From the NCBI GenBank assembly GCA_963792675.1, contig CAWBWT010000002.1, forward strand, positions 1,860,001 to 1,924,000: DNA of 64,000 bases, read 5' to 3'. Source of the stretch: JBBROS01 sp963792675. GTDB lineage: Bacteria; Pseudomonadota; Alphaproteobacteria; Acetobacterales; Acetobacteraceae. Below the pieces are notes generated by a model. That model was not told where the DNA came from. It saw only the letters and a list, made by a program, of their open reading frames with translations, and did not search any database. Below, in pieces: positions 45,004 to 53,181 of the stretch (positions are counted from its first letter, which is position 1; each line of letters opens with the position of its first letter). Made by a program: the position numbers and the translations under genes.

Positions 45004-46445
45004 GCCAGCGCCTCCTGCCAGCGCCTCGCCTGGGCGGCGACGTTGGCCGGGGCGGTGCCGCCATAGCTGGTGCGGCTGGCAACCGAGGCTTCCACGGTCA
45101 AGACGCTGTAAATGTCGTCGGTTATTCCAGGTTCCTCGCGTTGCATCTCAGCCAGGGTCAACGCGGACAGATCGACCCCGCGCGCTTCGGCCGCCGCTAC
45201 CAGCCGGCCGGTCACGTGGTGCGCGGTCCGGAACGGGACCCGTAGCACCCGCACCAGCCAATCGGCCAAGTCGGTCGCGGTGGAGAACCCGCTGCCGGCG
45301 GTGGCGCGCATCCGCGCCGTATCGGGCCTGAGGTCGCGCACCATGCCGGCAATCGCCGCGAGGCTCAGCGACAACGCGTCGGCGGCGTCGAACACCGGCT
45401 CCTTGTCCTCCTGCATGTCCTTGGCATAGGCGAGCGGCAGGCCCTTCATGACCGTCAGCAGCGCCACCAGGGCGCCGGTAATCCGGCCGGTCTTGGCCCG
45501 CGCCAGCTCGGCCGCGTCCGGGTTGCGCTTCTGCGGCATGATCGAGCTGCCGGTGGTGAACGCGTCCGACAACCGCACGAAGCCGAACGGCGCGCTGCAC
45601 CAGACGATGATCTCCTCTGCCAGCCGCGACAGGTGCACCGCGCAAATCGCGGCGGCGGACAGGAACTCGAGCGCGAAATCGCGGTCCGATACCGCGTCCA
45701 GCGAGTTGGCGGTGGGCCGGTCGAAGCCGAGTGCCGCGGCGGTCTCGGCACGGTCGATCGGGAACGAGGTGCCGGCCAGCGCCGCCGAACCCAACGGGCA
45801 CTCGTTCAAGCGCCGTCGCGCATCGGCGAAACGGCCGCGGTCCCGGGCGAGCATCTCGACGTAAGCCAGCAGGTGGTGTCCGAACGTCACCGGCTGCGCC
45901 GTCTGCAGGTGGGTGAAGCCGGGCATCGGATCGGCCGCGTGCTCGGCCGCGCGATCCGCCAGCGCCCGCATGGTATCGGCCAGCTGCCCGTCCAGCCCGT
46001 CGATGCTGTCGCGCACCCACAAGCGGAAGTCGGTGGCGACCTGGTCGTTGCGGCTGCGCGCGGTGTGCAGGCGCTTGCCGGGCTCGCCGACGCGCTCGAC
46101 CAGGCGCGCCTCGATGTTCATGTGGATGTCCTCGAGCGCCTCGGTGAACGGGAACCGCCCGGCCTCGATCTCGGCGGCGATCTGTCCCAGCCCGTCGCTT
46201 ATGGCGGCCTCGTCGGAGGCCTCGATCACCCCGGCGCGGGCCAGCATGGCGGCATGGGCCAGGCTGCCGCGAATGTCCTGACGCCACATCTTGCGGTCGA
46301 ACTCGATCGAGGCGTTGATTTCCTGCATGATGACGGAAGGCCCGCGTGCGAACCGGCCGCCCCACTGGGCGTTCGCGTCGACGTTCCGGCCGCCGCCTGC
46401 CTGCCTGCCGTCGGGCCCGTCGTGGATTGGAATCGAATTGCTCAT
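45000..46445 (-). CDS. argH: Argininosuccinate lyase
   Basis: ArgH splits argininosuccinate to arginine and fumarate. The 481-residue protein has WGGRFARGPS, FDRKMWRQDIRGSLAHAAML, EDIHMNIEARL, HTARSRNDQVATDFRLW, PGFTHLQTAQPVTFGHHLLAY and the superfamily signature TTGSSIMPQKRNPDAAEL, with the catalytic Ser in its loop. The ATG at 46445 was chosen over an upstream in-frame ATG because GGCAAGAGC precedes it. It is divergent from tlpA by 21 bases. Confidence 0.97.
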   Translation of the reverse strand: MSNSIPIHDGPDGRQAGGGRNVDANAQWGGRFARGPSVIMQEINASIEFDRKMWRQDIRGSLAHAAMLARAGVIEASDEAAISDGLGQIAAEIEAGRFPFTEALEDIHMNIEARLVERVGEPGKRLHTARSRNDQVATDFRLWVRDSIDGLDGQLADTMRALADRAAEHAADPMPGFTHLQTAQPVTFGHHLLAYVEMLARDRGRFADARRRLNECPLGSAALAGTSFPIDRAETAAALGFDRPTANSLDAVSDRDFALEFLSAAAICAVHLSRLAEEIIVWCSAPFGFVRLSDAFTTGSSIMPQKRNPDAAELARAKTGRITGALVALLTVMKGLPLAYAKDMQEDKEPVFDAADALSLSLAAIAGMVRDLRPDTARMRATAGSGFSTATDLADWLVRVLRVPFRTAHHVTGRLVAAAEARGVDLSALTLAEMQREEPGITDDIYSVLTVEASVASRTSYGGTAPANVAAQARRWQEALA

Positions 46446-46466
46446 GCTCTTGCCCTGGACCGCCTC

Positions 46467-47024
46467 ATGATTCTGCTGCGACGCCGACATCTGCTGGCAG
46501 CCGGGGCGACCCTAGCTTCGGCCCCTTTGGCGCGCAAACCATGGGCCGCCACCCCGCCCGACCCAGGCCCCGTTCTGGGCCGCTTGCGCGAGTCGGCGGG
46601 AACGCCGCTGCCGGACATCACCTGGACGCTCAAGGACGGCACGGCGCAGACCATCGCCGATTACGCCGGCAAAGGGGTGGTGCTGAACCTGTGGGCCACC
46701 TGGTGCGTGCCCTGCGTGGCGGAGATGCCGGCGCTCGACAGCCTAGCGGCCGCGGTGGCCAGGGCCGGCGTGGTGGTGCTGCCGCTGTCGTCCGACCGGG
46801 GCGGGGTTGCGGCGGTCGAGCGGTTCTACGGCCAGCGCGGGGTGAAGAACCTGCCGGTGGTGCTGGACCCGCAAGGGGCCGCGGCCCGCGCCCTGGGCGC
46901 CCGCGGCATCCCGACCACGGTGCTGATCGACGCGCACGGCAAGGAGCGCGGCCGGCTCGAGGGCGGCGCCGACTGGGCGAGCGAGCAATCGATCGCCATG
47001 GTCAAGGCCTTGGTCACCGCCTGA
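46467..47024 (+). CDS. TlpA family thioredoxin-like disulfide reductase
   Basis: This 185-residue protein has an N-terminal LRRRHLLAAGATLASAP segment, resembling a Tat or lipid-anchor-free signal. The thioredoxin domain contains VVLNLWATWCVPCVAEMPAL (WCVPC redox pair) and the cis-Pro loop RGIPTTVLIDAHG. It would keep periplasmic thiols reduced, for example for cytochrome maturation. It is divergent from argH, as in many alphaproteobacteria. Confidence 0.9.
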   Translation: MILLRRRHLLAAGATLASAPLARKPWAATPPDPGPVLGRLRESAGTPLPDITWTLKDGTAQTIADYAGKGVVLNLWATWCVPCVAEMPALDSLAAAVARAGVVVLPLSSDRGGVAAVERFYGQRGVKNLPVVLDPQGAAARALGARGIPTTVLIDAHGKERGRLEGGADWASEQSIAMVKALVTA

Positions 47025-47066
47025 AGTGGCACCCGGCGGAACGGAGTGGCCGGCCCGGGCTCCGGG

Positions 47067-47726
47067 TCAGTAGTCCAGGCCGCCGCCGTGGCGCGGACCC
47101 AGCATCGACAGCAGCTCGCGCCGCGTATCCGGGTTGTCGCGGAAAGCCCCCAGCATGCGGCTGGTCACCATCGACACGCCGGGCTTGTGCACGCCGCGGG
47201 TGCTCATGCACTGGTGCCCGGCCTCGATCACCACCGCGACCCCAAGCGGCTGCAGCACCTGGTCGATGGTGTCGGCGATCTGCACCGTCAGCCGCTCCTG
47301 GATCTGCAGCCGCTTGCTGAACGCGTCGACGAGCCGGGCGAGCTTGCTGATGCCGACCACCCGGTCCCGCGGCAAATAGGCGACGTGGCACCGGCCGATG
47401 ATCGGCACCATGTGGTGCTCGCAATAGCTTTCCAGCCGGATGTCACGCAGCAGGACGATCTCGTCGTAGCCCTGCACCTCCTCGAAGGTCCGCTCCAGCA
47501 GCGCCACCGGATCGACGTGGTAGCCGGCGAACAACTCCTTGTAGGCGTTCACCACCCGCTTGGGCGTGTCGCGCAGACCCTCGCGGCTCGGATCCTCTCC
47601 GGCCAGCCGCAGCAGTACCCGCACCGCTTCCTCCGCCTCTGCCTCCGTCGGCGCGGCCACGCCGGATCGGGCCGGCACGGGCAGCTTGCTGATGCTGTTC
47701 AAGACGGCGCTTCCTTGTTCCGACAA
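47067..47726 (-). CDS. folE: GTP cyclohydrolase I (FolE type)
   Basis: This 219-residue zinc enzyme makes 7,8-dihydroneopterin triphosphate for folate. The motifs are EGLRDTPKRVVNAYKELFAGY, SYCEHHMVPIIGRCHVAYLP (zinc Cys and His), VVGISKLARLVDAFSKRLQIQERLT and EAGHQCMSTRGVHKPG (second zinc Cys). It is convergent with tlpA; apaG lies 73 bases upstream. Confidence 0.97.
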   Translation of the reverse strand: MSEQGSAVLNSISKLPVPARSGVAAPTEAEAEEAVRVLLRLAGEDPSREGLRDTPKRVVNAYKELFAGYHVDPVALLERTFEEVQGYDEIVLLRDIRLESYCEHHMVPIIGRCHVAYLPRDRVVGISKLARLVDAFSKRLQIQERLTVQIADTIDQVLQPLGVAVVIEAGHQCMSTRGVHKPGVSMVTSRMLGAFRDNPDTRRELLSMLGPRHGGGLDY

Positions 47727-47799
47727 AGGGCATGTGGGCCCGGCAGGCAGGGCGGCAAGGCTGCAACCGTTCCGGTCACAACCGGGCTCTGGCTTCGGG

Positions 47800-48216
47800 T
47801 CAGTGAACCAGGCGGGTCTGGTTCGGGCTATCCAGGCTGAAGGCCGGGATCTCGACGTCGAATCGCTCGCCGGTCAGCACGACGACCATGTGATAGGCGC
47901 CGACCATGATGCCGGACGGGGTCTCGAGCGGGGTGCCGGACGTGTATTCGAACGTCTCGCCGGGCTCGAGCACGGGCTGCTCGCCGACGACGCCGTCGCC
48001 CTGCACGACCTGCATGCGGCCCCTGGCGTCGGTGATGTGCCAGGTGCGGCGCAGCAGCTGCACCGCCTCGCGCCCGCCATTCTTGATCCGGACCTGATAC
48101 GCCCAGGCCCACGACCCGGCGTCGGGGTCGGATTGATCCTCCAGGTACACCGCGGTGACGCTGACCTGGATCCCCCGCGTCGTGGACGAGAAGCTCAATG
48201 CGTCACTCCGCCGCAT
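47800..48216 (-). CDS. apaG: ApaG domain protein
   Basis: This 138-residue single fibronectin-type domain has WAWAYQVRIKNGGREAVQLLRRTWHITDARG, VVGEQPVLEPGETFEYTSGTPLETPSGIMVG and FSLDSPNQTRLVH, all typical of ApaG. In enterobacteria it is linked to Co2+ resistance, but the molecular role is unclear. The ATG at 48216 overlaps the metZ end by 14 bases, so the two are cotranscribed. Confidence 0.93.
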   Translation of the reverse strand: MRRSDALSFSSTTRGIQVSVTAVYLEDQSDPDAGSWAWAYQVRIKNGGREAVQLLRRTWHITDARGRMQVVQGDGVVGEQPVLEPGETFEYTSGTPLETPSGIMVGAYHMVVVLTGERFDVEIPAFSLDSPNQTRLVH

Positions 48217-49432
48217 CCTGCAGGCGGTGGCTGCCGTGGCTGCCGAGGCGGTCGAGCGCCCGACGCAGGTCGTCCGCGAGGTCTTCGACGTCCTCGAGGC
48301 CGACCGACAGCCGGATCACCCCGTCGGTGATGCCGAGCCGGGCCCGTTCCGCGGCGCCGATGCGCATGTGGGTGGTGGTGGCCGGGTGAGTGGCGAGCGA
48401 CTTGCTGTCACCGAGGTTGTTGGAGACGGCGATCAGGCGGAACCCGTTCATCGCCGCAAAGGCGGCCGCTTGGTCGGCCAGCTCGAACGTGACCATGGTC
48501 CCGCCCGCCGTCATCTGCCGGGTTGCCAGCGCGTGTTGCCGATGGTCGGACCGGGACGGGTACCGCACCCGGCGCACCGCCGGATGCCCGGCCAGCAGCT
48601 CGGCCAGGCGGGCGGCCGAGGCGCTGGCGGCGGTCACACGCAAGTGCAGCGTCTCGAGCCCCTTCAGCAGCAACCAGGCGTTGAACGGCGACATGCTGGG
48701 GCCGGTGTTGCGGATGAACGGCTGCAGCGTGTCGTTCACCCAGGCGCGGCGGCCGAGCACGGCGCCGCCCAGCACCCGGCCCTGGCCGTCGATATGCTTG
48801 GTGCAGGAATAAACGACGACGTCGGCGCCCAGTTCGAACGGCTTCTGCAGCAGCGGGGTGGCGAACACGTTGTCCACCACCACCAGCGCGCCGGCCGCAT
48901 GCGCCAGGTCGGACACCGCGCGCAGGTCGACGATCTCGAGCATCGGGTTCGAGGGCGTTTCCAGCAGCACCAGCGCGGCCGGCGTGGACAGGGCGGTGCG
49001 CCACGCCTCGAGGTCGGTGCCGTCGACAAACTCGCTGGCGATGCCGTAGCGCGGCAGCAAGGTGGACACGATCCAGTGGCAGGAGCCGAACAGCGCCCGG
49101 CTGGCGACGACGCGGTCGCCGGCCTTGAGGTGGCTGAGCATCGCCGCGTGCACCGCGGCCATGCCGGTGGCGGTGGCGCGGCACGCCTCGGCCCCCTCGA
49201 TGGCGGCGAGCCGGTCTTCCAGCATCGTCACGGTCGGGTTGCCGAAGCGGGAATATTGATAGTGCTGCACGGCGCCGGTGAAGGTCGCCTCGGCCTGCTC
49301 GGCGCTGTCGTAAACGAAGCCGGAGGTGAGGTAGAGCGCTTCGGCGGTTTCGCCGTGCTGGGAGCGCGCAACGCCGCCGTGCACGAGCTGGGTTGCGGGG
49401 CGGTATTGTTGTGCGCGGTTCGGGTCGGACAT
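48203..49432 (-). CDS. metZ: O-succinylhomoserine sulfhydrylase
   Basis: MetZ makes homocysteine from O-succinylhomoserine and sulfide using PLP. The 409-residue enzyme has LVHGGVARSQHGETAEALYLTSGFVYDSAEQA, RFGNPTVTMLEDRLA, TATGMAAVHAAML, VVYSCTKHIDGQGRVLGG (PLP Lys) and AVSNNLGDSKSLATHPATTTH. The HIDGQGR variant after the Lys is typical of MetZ rather than MetB. A SAM-II riboswitch lies 65 bases upstream, so expression falls when S-adenosylmethionine is plentiful. Confidence 0.95.
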   Translation of the reverse strand: MSDPNRAQQYRPATQLVHGGVARSQHGETAEALYLTSGFVYDSAEQAEATFTGAVQHYQYSRFGNPTVTMLEDRLAAIEGAEACRATATGMAAVHAAMLSHLKAGDRVVASRALFGSCHWIVSTLLPRYGIASEFVDGTDLEAWRTALSTPAALVLLETPSNPMLEIVDLRAVSDLAHAAGALVVVDNVFATPLLQKPFELGADVVVYSCTKHIDGQGRVLGGAVLGRRAWVNDTLQPFIRNTGPSMSPFNAWLLLKGLETLHLRVTAASASAARLAELLAGHPAVRRVRYPSRSDHRQHALATRQMTAGGTMVTFELADQAAAFAAMNGFRLIAVSNNLGDSKSLATHPATTTHMRIGAAERARLGITDGVIRLSVGLEDVEDLADDLRRALDRLGSHGSHRLQDAAE

Positions 49433-49497
49433 GCCACCTGCCTTCTTGACGGGCCGTGGAGGCCGTCGACGCCCATGCCTGGCACGGGTGCCGCGGG

Positions 49498-49552
49498 CCT
49501 CTTTAGCGCGCTTGTTTAACCTCGCCGCAATCCGGCCGGACAAATCACGAGG
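49498..49552 (-). promoter_or_regulatory. SAM-II riboswitch
   Basis: Read on the minus strand, CCTCG and CGAGG form stem P1 around TGATTTG and TTG. The RNA continues GGTTAAACAAG then GCGCTAAAG, the H-type pseudoknot part of the SAM-II consensus. Its place directly before metZ is where this class is normally found in alphaproteobacteria. SAM binding should block translation start. Confidence 0.93.
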
Positions 49553-49639
49553 GCCGCGCAAGGCGGCATCCGTTGTGTATGCGGGGGGCGTTGCGTCGTC
49601 AACGGTCGCTTCGTATAACCGCCCGCGCCGCCGCGATGG

Positions 49640-49713
49640 GCGGGTGTAGTTCAATGGTAGAACGGCAGCTTCCCAAGCTGCATACGAGGGTTCGATTCCC
49701 TTCACCCGCTCCA
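49640..49713 (+). tRNA. tRNA-Gly (anticodon CCC)
   Basis: This 74-nt cloverleaf has acceptor GCGGGTG with CACCCGC, loop TTCCCAA (CCC), T arm GGGTTCGATTCCC and CCA at 49711-49713. It reads GGG. Confidence 0.97.
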
Positions 49714-49845
49714 GTCGGATGTGCCGCTCCCTCAACCTCATGTCGCGATATTGCACCACCACGGCCGTCGGCCATGGGGCCGTGCGGGCTTGCTCCCCTG
49801 GCGGCGGTGGGGCAGGTGTTCGGCGGATCCGATGGAGGACGGCCG

Positions 49846-50472
49846 GTGAGCGACGAAGCGAGGACGCACTTCTACGAGCCGGCCAAGGGGCATGGCCTGC
49901 CGCACGACCCGTTCAACGCCATCATCGGCCCGCGTCCGATCGGCTGGGTGTCGAGCCGCGGCGCGGACGGTTCGGTCAATCTGGCGCCATACAGCTTCTT
50001 CAATGGCTTCAACTACCACCCGCCGATCCTCGGCTTCTCCAGCACCAGTCCGAAGGACACGGTGCGCAATTGCAAGGAGACCGGCGAGTTCGTTTGGAAC
50101 CTCGCCACGCGGGCCTTGGCCGAGCAGATGAACCAGACATGCGCGCCGCTGCCCTACGGCACCGACGAGTTTGATGTCGCAGGGCTCGCAGCGGCGCCGT
50201 CGCGGGTGGTCGCGGTGCCGCGGGTTGCGGCAAGCCCGGTGAATTTCGAGTGCAAGGTGACCGACATCGTCAACCTCCGCTCCCAGAGTGGCGCCGCGAC
50301 CGCGGCGTGGCTGGTGATGGGCGAGGTGGTCGCGGTGCACATCGACGCCGCGCTGCTGAAGGACGGGGTGTTCGACACGTTCGGGGCCGGCATCATCCTG
50401 CGTGCCGGGGGTCCGACGGCCTACGCCGAGATCGGGCCCGACAACCGCTTCGACATGCGCCGGCCCGGTTAG
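49846..50472 (+). CDS. Flavin reductase family protein (FMN-binding split barrel)
   Basis: This 208-residue protein has FNAIIGPRPIGWVSSRGADGSVNLAPYSFFNGFNYHPPIL and PKDTVRNCKETGEFVWNLAT, the DIM6/NtaB-like flavin-binding pattern. The C-terminal VVAVHIDAALLKDGVFD is also typical. It probably reduces or binds FMN for an oxygenase partner or detoxifies an ester; the true role is unknown. The GTG at 49846 follows GGAGG by seven bases. Confidence 0.9.
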   Translation: MSDEARTHFYEPAKGHGLPHDPFNAIIGPRPIGWVSSRGADGSVNLAPYSFFNGFNYHPPILGFSSTSPKDTVRNCKETGEFVWNLATRALAEQMNQTCAPLPYGTDEFDVAGLAAAPSRVVAVPRVAASPVNFECKVTDIVNLRSQSGAATAAWLVMGEVVAVHIDAALLKDGVFDTFGAGIILRAGGPTAYAEIGPDNRFDMRRPG

Positions 50473-50716
50473 CCCGGTACTTCGGCCGAAACGCGGCACG
50501 GGCCCGGCGAAGTTGTTTTGGTGTTGAAATCGTAACAAATGCGCGTGCTTGTTGATCAGGTCTTCGCCGATCAGAGATTGAAATGACCGGAGATAATGTT
50601 GCCGTTTGTCAGACAATTTCCTGACTTGTCAGGATCGACATAACACGGGTTATTAACGCTTTCGTTACGAATGCGGATGGGTAATAACGCTCTCACGAGA
50701 ATGAGTGAGTGTCGCC
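50473..50716. promoter_or_regulatory. AT-richer, palindrome-rich leader of the TadG-type operon
   Basis: This 244-bp region holds three perfect palindromes: TTGTCAGACAA (50606-50616), CCTGACTTGTCAGG (50620-50633) and TTCGTTACGAA (50661-50671). The last matches 20190-20200 upstream of the acyltransferase. The first two share GTCAG half-sites and could bind a dimer cooperatively. No gene is visible. Confidence 0.55.
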
Positions 50717-52057
50717 ATGCGCAAGTCGTTAACTGAGAAGTCGAAAACATTAACCGCTCAGGTGAACGCGCTTGGGTCGAACAAGCGCGCCGCGGTCAGC
50801 GTCATGGTCGCCGTCGGCGTCGTCCCGCTGCTGGTGTCGATCGGGGTTGCGACCGACATGGCGCGAAGCGTCGCCATGCATGCCGCGCTGCAAAGCGTCG
50901 CCGACGCCGCGGCGCTGGCCGGGACCAACGCCTACACCGATGACGGCCAGCTCGCCACCGCCAAGGCCGTCGCCCAGGCCTATCTCGACAAGTTCACGCC
51001 CACCGGCATGACGATCACCGGAACGACCGTCACCGCGGCGCCCAAGACCGTCAACGGCAGCAGCTACAACGCCGTGACGGTGACCGCGAGCGCAACCGTC
51101 TCGACGACGCTGCTGCAGGTCGTCAACTCGAGCCAGGTTAAGATCCAGGTCAAGGCGGTGGCCGGCATCTCCCCGACGCTCACGTCGCAGGTCGTGTGCG
51201 GACTGGCGACCGGCTGCCCGTCGCAGTTAACCGCGGGCGGCGTGAAGTCGTCCGCGCTCGACTTCAACTCGGTCTACCTCTACGGCGTGCCGAAGGACAG
51301 CAGCGGCGTTTACCAGATCAACCAGATCCCATCTGGGGCATCGAACTACTGGGAAGTCGGCAGCAACTGCAACTCCTACGTCGATCGCGCCTGGACGTCG
51401 CAGAGCCGCTGCAACAGCGCTTTCGGCCACGCCGTTTCGAACACGCAGCCGAAGGTCTTTGTTCTGCCGCCCGACCAGCCGATCGCGATGGTGTTCGTCA
51501 ACCAGAACAACGGCATGTCGAACCCGGGCAGCAACGGCTACGGCACGAACCAGTTCGGCGCCGACCCCGGCAACATCGTTGCGTTCTTTACTGCGTATCT
51601 GTCGTTCTCGACGCCGGCGGCGCCGAGCAGCGGCGCGGACGGCTCGGTGGGCCTGCTGAATTACGCCTTTGGATTGAGCCTGCCGTCGCAGACCACGAAC
51701 TACAAGACGACCTATACGTCGAAGAAGACATCGACCCTGTCCAACTGCGCCGTGCAGATTGTGCAGGTGCTCGACCCGGCCAACCCGCCGACCACGCCGC
51801 CCTATCCGGGGCAGTGCCTGGCGCCAAACGACCCGAAATCGGGCTACCAGTATGCCAACCTGAGCTGCAACCAGATCGCCGGCCGCACCTTCATGTATTG
51901 GTGGAACGACATGGGCGCGCCCACCGACGACCTCGACTACCAGAACATCTCCTACATGCTGACGTGCAAGCCCGGCGTAACCAACACCGACGGCGGGACC
52001 ATCGGTCAAGGCAATGGGCCGCTTTACTCCGTCGCCGGCCTGATGCCGTCCAACTGA
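50717..52057 (+). CDS. TadG-like Flp pilus assembly protein
   Basis: This 446-residue exported protein has an N-terminal TadE/G-type membrane helix: NKRAAVSVMVAVGVVPLLVSIGVATDMARSVAMHAALQSVADAAALAG at about 20-70. A long Thr/Ser/Asn-rich extracellular body with paired Cys follows. The usual C-terminal VWA-type region is not clear. TadG and TadE proteins are minor components of type IVb pili. The ATG at 50717 was chosen; an in-frame GTG lies four codons upstream. Two TadE-like genes follow directly. Confidence 0.82.
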   Translation: MRKSLTEKSKTLTAQVNALGSNKRAAVSVMVAVGVVPLLVSIGVATDMARSVAMHAALQSVADAAALAGTNAYTDDGQLATAKAVAQAYLDKFTPTGMTITGTTVTAAPKTVNGSSYNAVTVTASATVSTTLLQVVNSSQVKIQVKAVAGISPTLTSQVVCGLATGCPSQLTAGGVKSSALDFNSVYLYGVPKDSSGVYQINQIPSGASNYWEVGSNCNSYVDRAWTSQSRCNSAFGHAVSNTQPKVFVLPPDQPIAMVFVNQNNGMSNPGSNGYGTNQFGADPGNIVAFFTAYLSFSTPAAPSSGADGSVGLLNYAFGLSLPSQTTNYKTTYTSKKTSTLSNCAVQIVQVLDPANPPTTPPYPGQCLAPNDPKSGYQYANLSCNQIAGRTFMYWWNDMGAPTDDLDYQNISYMLTCKPGVTNTDGGTIGQGNGPLYSVAGLMPSN

Positions 52058-52064
52058 GGCCGAC

Positions 52065-52570
52065 GTGATCCTGTCTATCGTTCGGCTGTTCCGCCGCCGT
52101 GTTGCCGCAGATCGTCGCGGCACCACGGCGCTGGAATTCGGGCTCATCTGCGGACCGCTGGTGGGCTTCATCGTGGGCCTGGTGTTTCTGAGCCTGCAGT
52201 TTCTGACCACCGCGGTGCTCGACCAAGTCGTGCTCGAGGCGGCCCGGCAACTGCAACTCGGCACCCTGACCACTGCTGCGACGGGAAACGGCGACGCGAA
52301 CCTGCGGACCTTCGTCTGCAATCGAATGGGCGGCTTGGCCGTGAGCTGCAACGCGCAGCTGAAGATCTACGTGAACTCCGCCGCCTCGGTCTCCGCGATG
52401 TACCCGGTTCCCGCGGCGATGCCGGCCACGTTCAACCCGGGCGGACGTTCTCCCGGTCAGGCGTTTACACGGTCGTGCAAGTCTCCTGCGTCAGCCCGTT
52501 CTCGGTGTGGTTGATCAGCCTGCCGGGCTTGGCGATCACCTCGACCGCGGTTTACTGGAACTATCAGTGA
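52065..52570 (+). CDS. TadE-like pilus protein, frameshifted near the C-terminus
   Basis: This is about 168 residues. DRRGTTALEFGLICGPLVGFIVGLVFLSLQFLTTAVLDQVVLEAARQ is the TadE N-terminal motif with one membrane helix. The last ~35 residues, ending SPFSVWLISLPGLAITSTAVYWNYQ, are in another frame; one base appears lost near 52465. The TGA overlaps the next ATG as TGATG. The start is GTG at 52065. Confidence 0.82.
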
Positions 52571-53157
52571 TGTCGATGTCGCGCTTGCTTTGGTCCGACC
52601 GCCGCGGCGTGGCGGCGCTGGAATTCGCGTTGATGGCCCCGGTGCTCGTCTTGGTGCTGCTGTTCGGGACCATCGAGATCGCCCGGGCGGTCCGCGCCGC
52701 AACGCTGTTGAACCTCGCATCGAACTCGGCCGCGCAGATGGTCGGCCAGATGACGGACATGACCAGCACCTCGCTCGGGGACGTCTGCAAGGCCTCCGCC
52801 CTGCTGATGAACCGGTTCAACGCCGCCAACGCGGCCACCTCGCCGCCGTTGTCGCTGTCGATCGCCTATGTCACCGCCAAAGGCAAAGCCAACCCCAACG
52901 ACACCACCTATGTGGCAACGCTGAACTGGCGCACCGACACCGCCTGTGCGGGAACCACGGGGAGCATGACCACCGCCCCAGTCACGGCGGCCAGTCCGCT
53001 GCTGTTGAAGACCGGTGACAAGGTCGTCGTCGTTCAGGCGAACTACGCCTACACGCCGTTGTTCACGTCGTTCCTGTCGACGAAGCTCGGGACCACGCTC
53101 ACCCGCGCCAGCTACGCTCCCGGCCTGTTCACGACCGTTACCTGCTCCGGCTGCTGA
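52570..53157 (+). CDS. TadE-like pilus protein
   Basis: This 195-residue protein begins MSMSRLLWSDRRGVAALEFALMAPVLVLVLLFGTIEIARAV, the classic TadE signature (R-G-x-A-A-x-E-F-A), followed by a beta-rich exported body ending in CSGC. It probably forms heterodimers with the preceding TadE-like protein. No tadA, tadB, tadC or prepilin peptidase gene is present in the window. Confidence 0.87.
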   Translation: MSMSRLLWSDRRGVAALEFALMAPVLVLVLLFGTIEIARAVRAATLLNLASNSAAQMVGQMTDMTSTSLGDVCKASALLMNRFNAANAATSPPLSLSIAYVTAKGKANPNDTTYVATLNWRTDTACAGTTGSMTTAPVTAASPLLLKTGDKVVVVQANYAYTPLFTSFLSTKLGTTLTRASYAPGLFTTVTCSGC

Positions 53158-53181
53158 GCGGGCGGCCACAGCGCGGACAGC

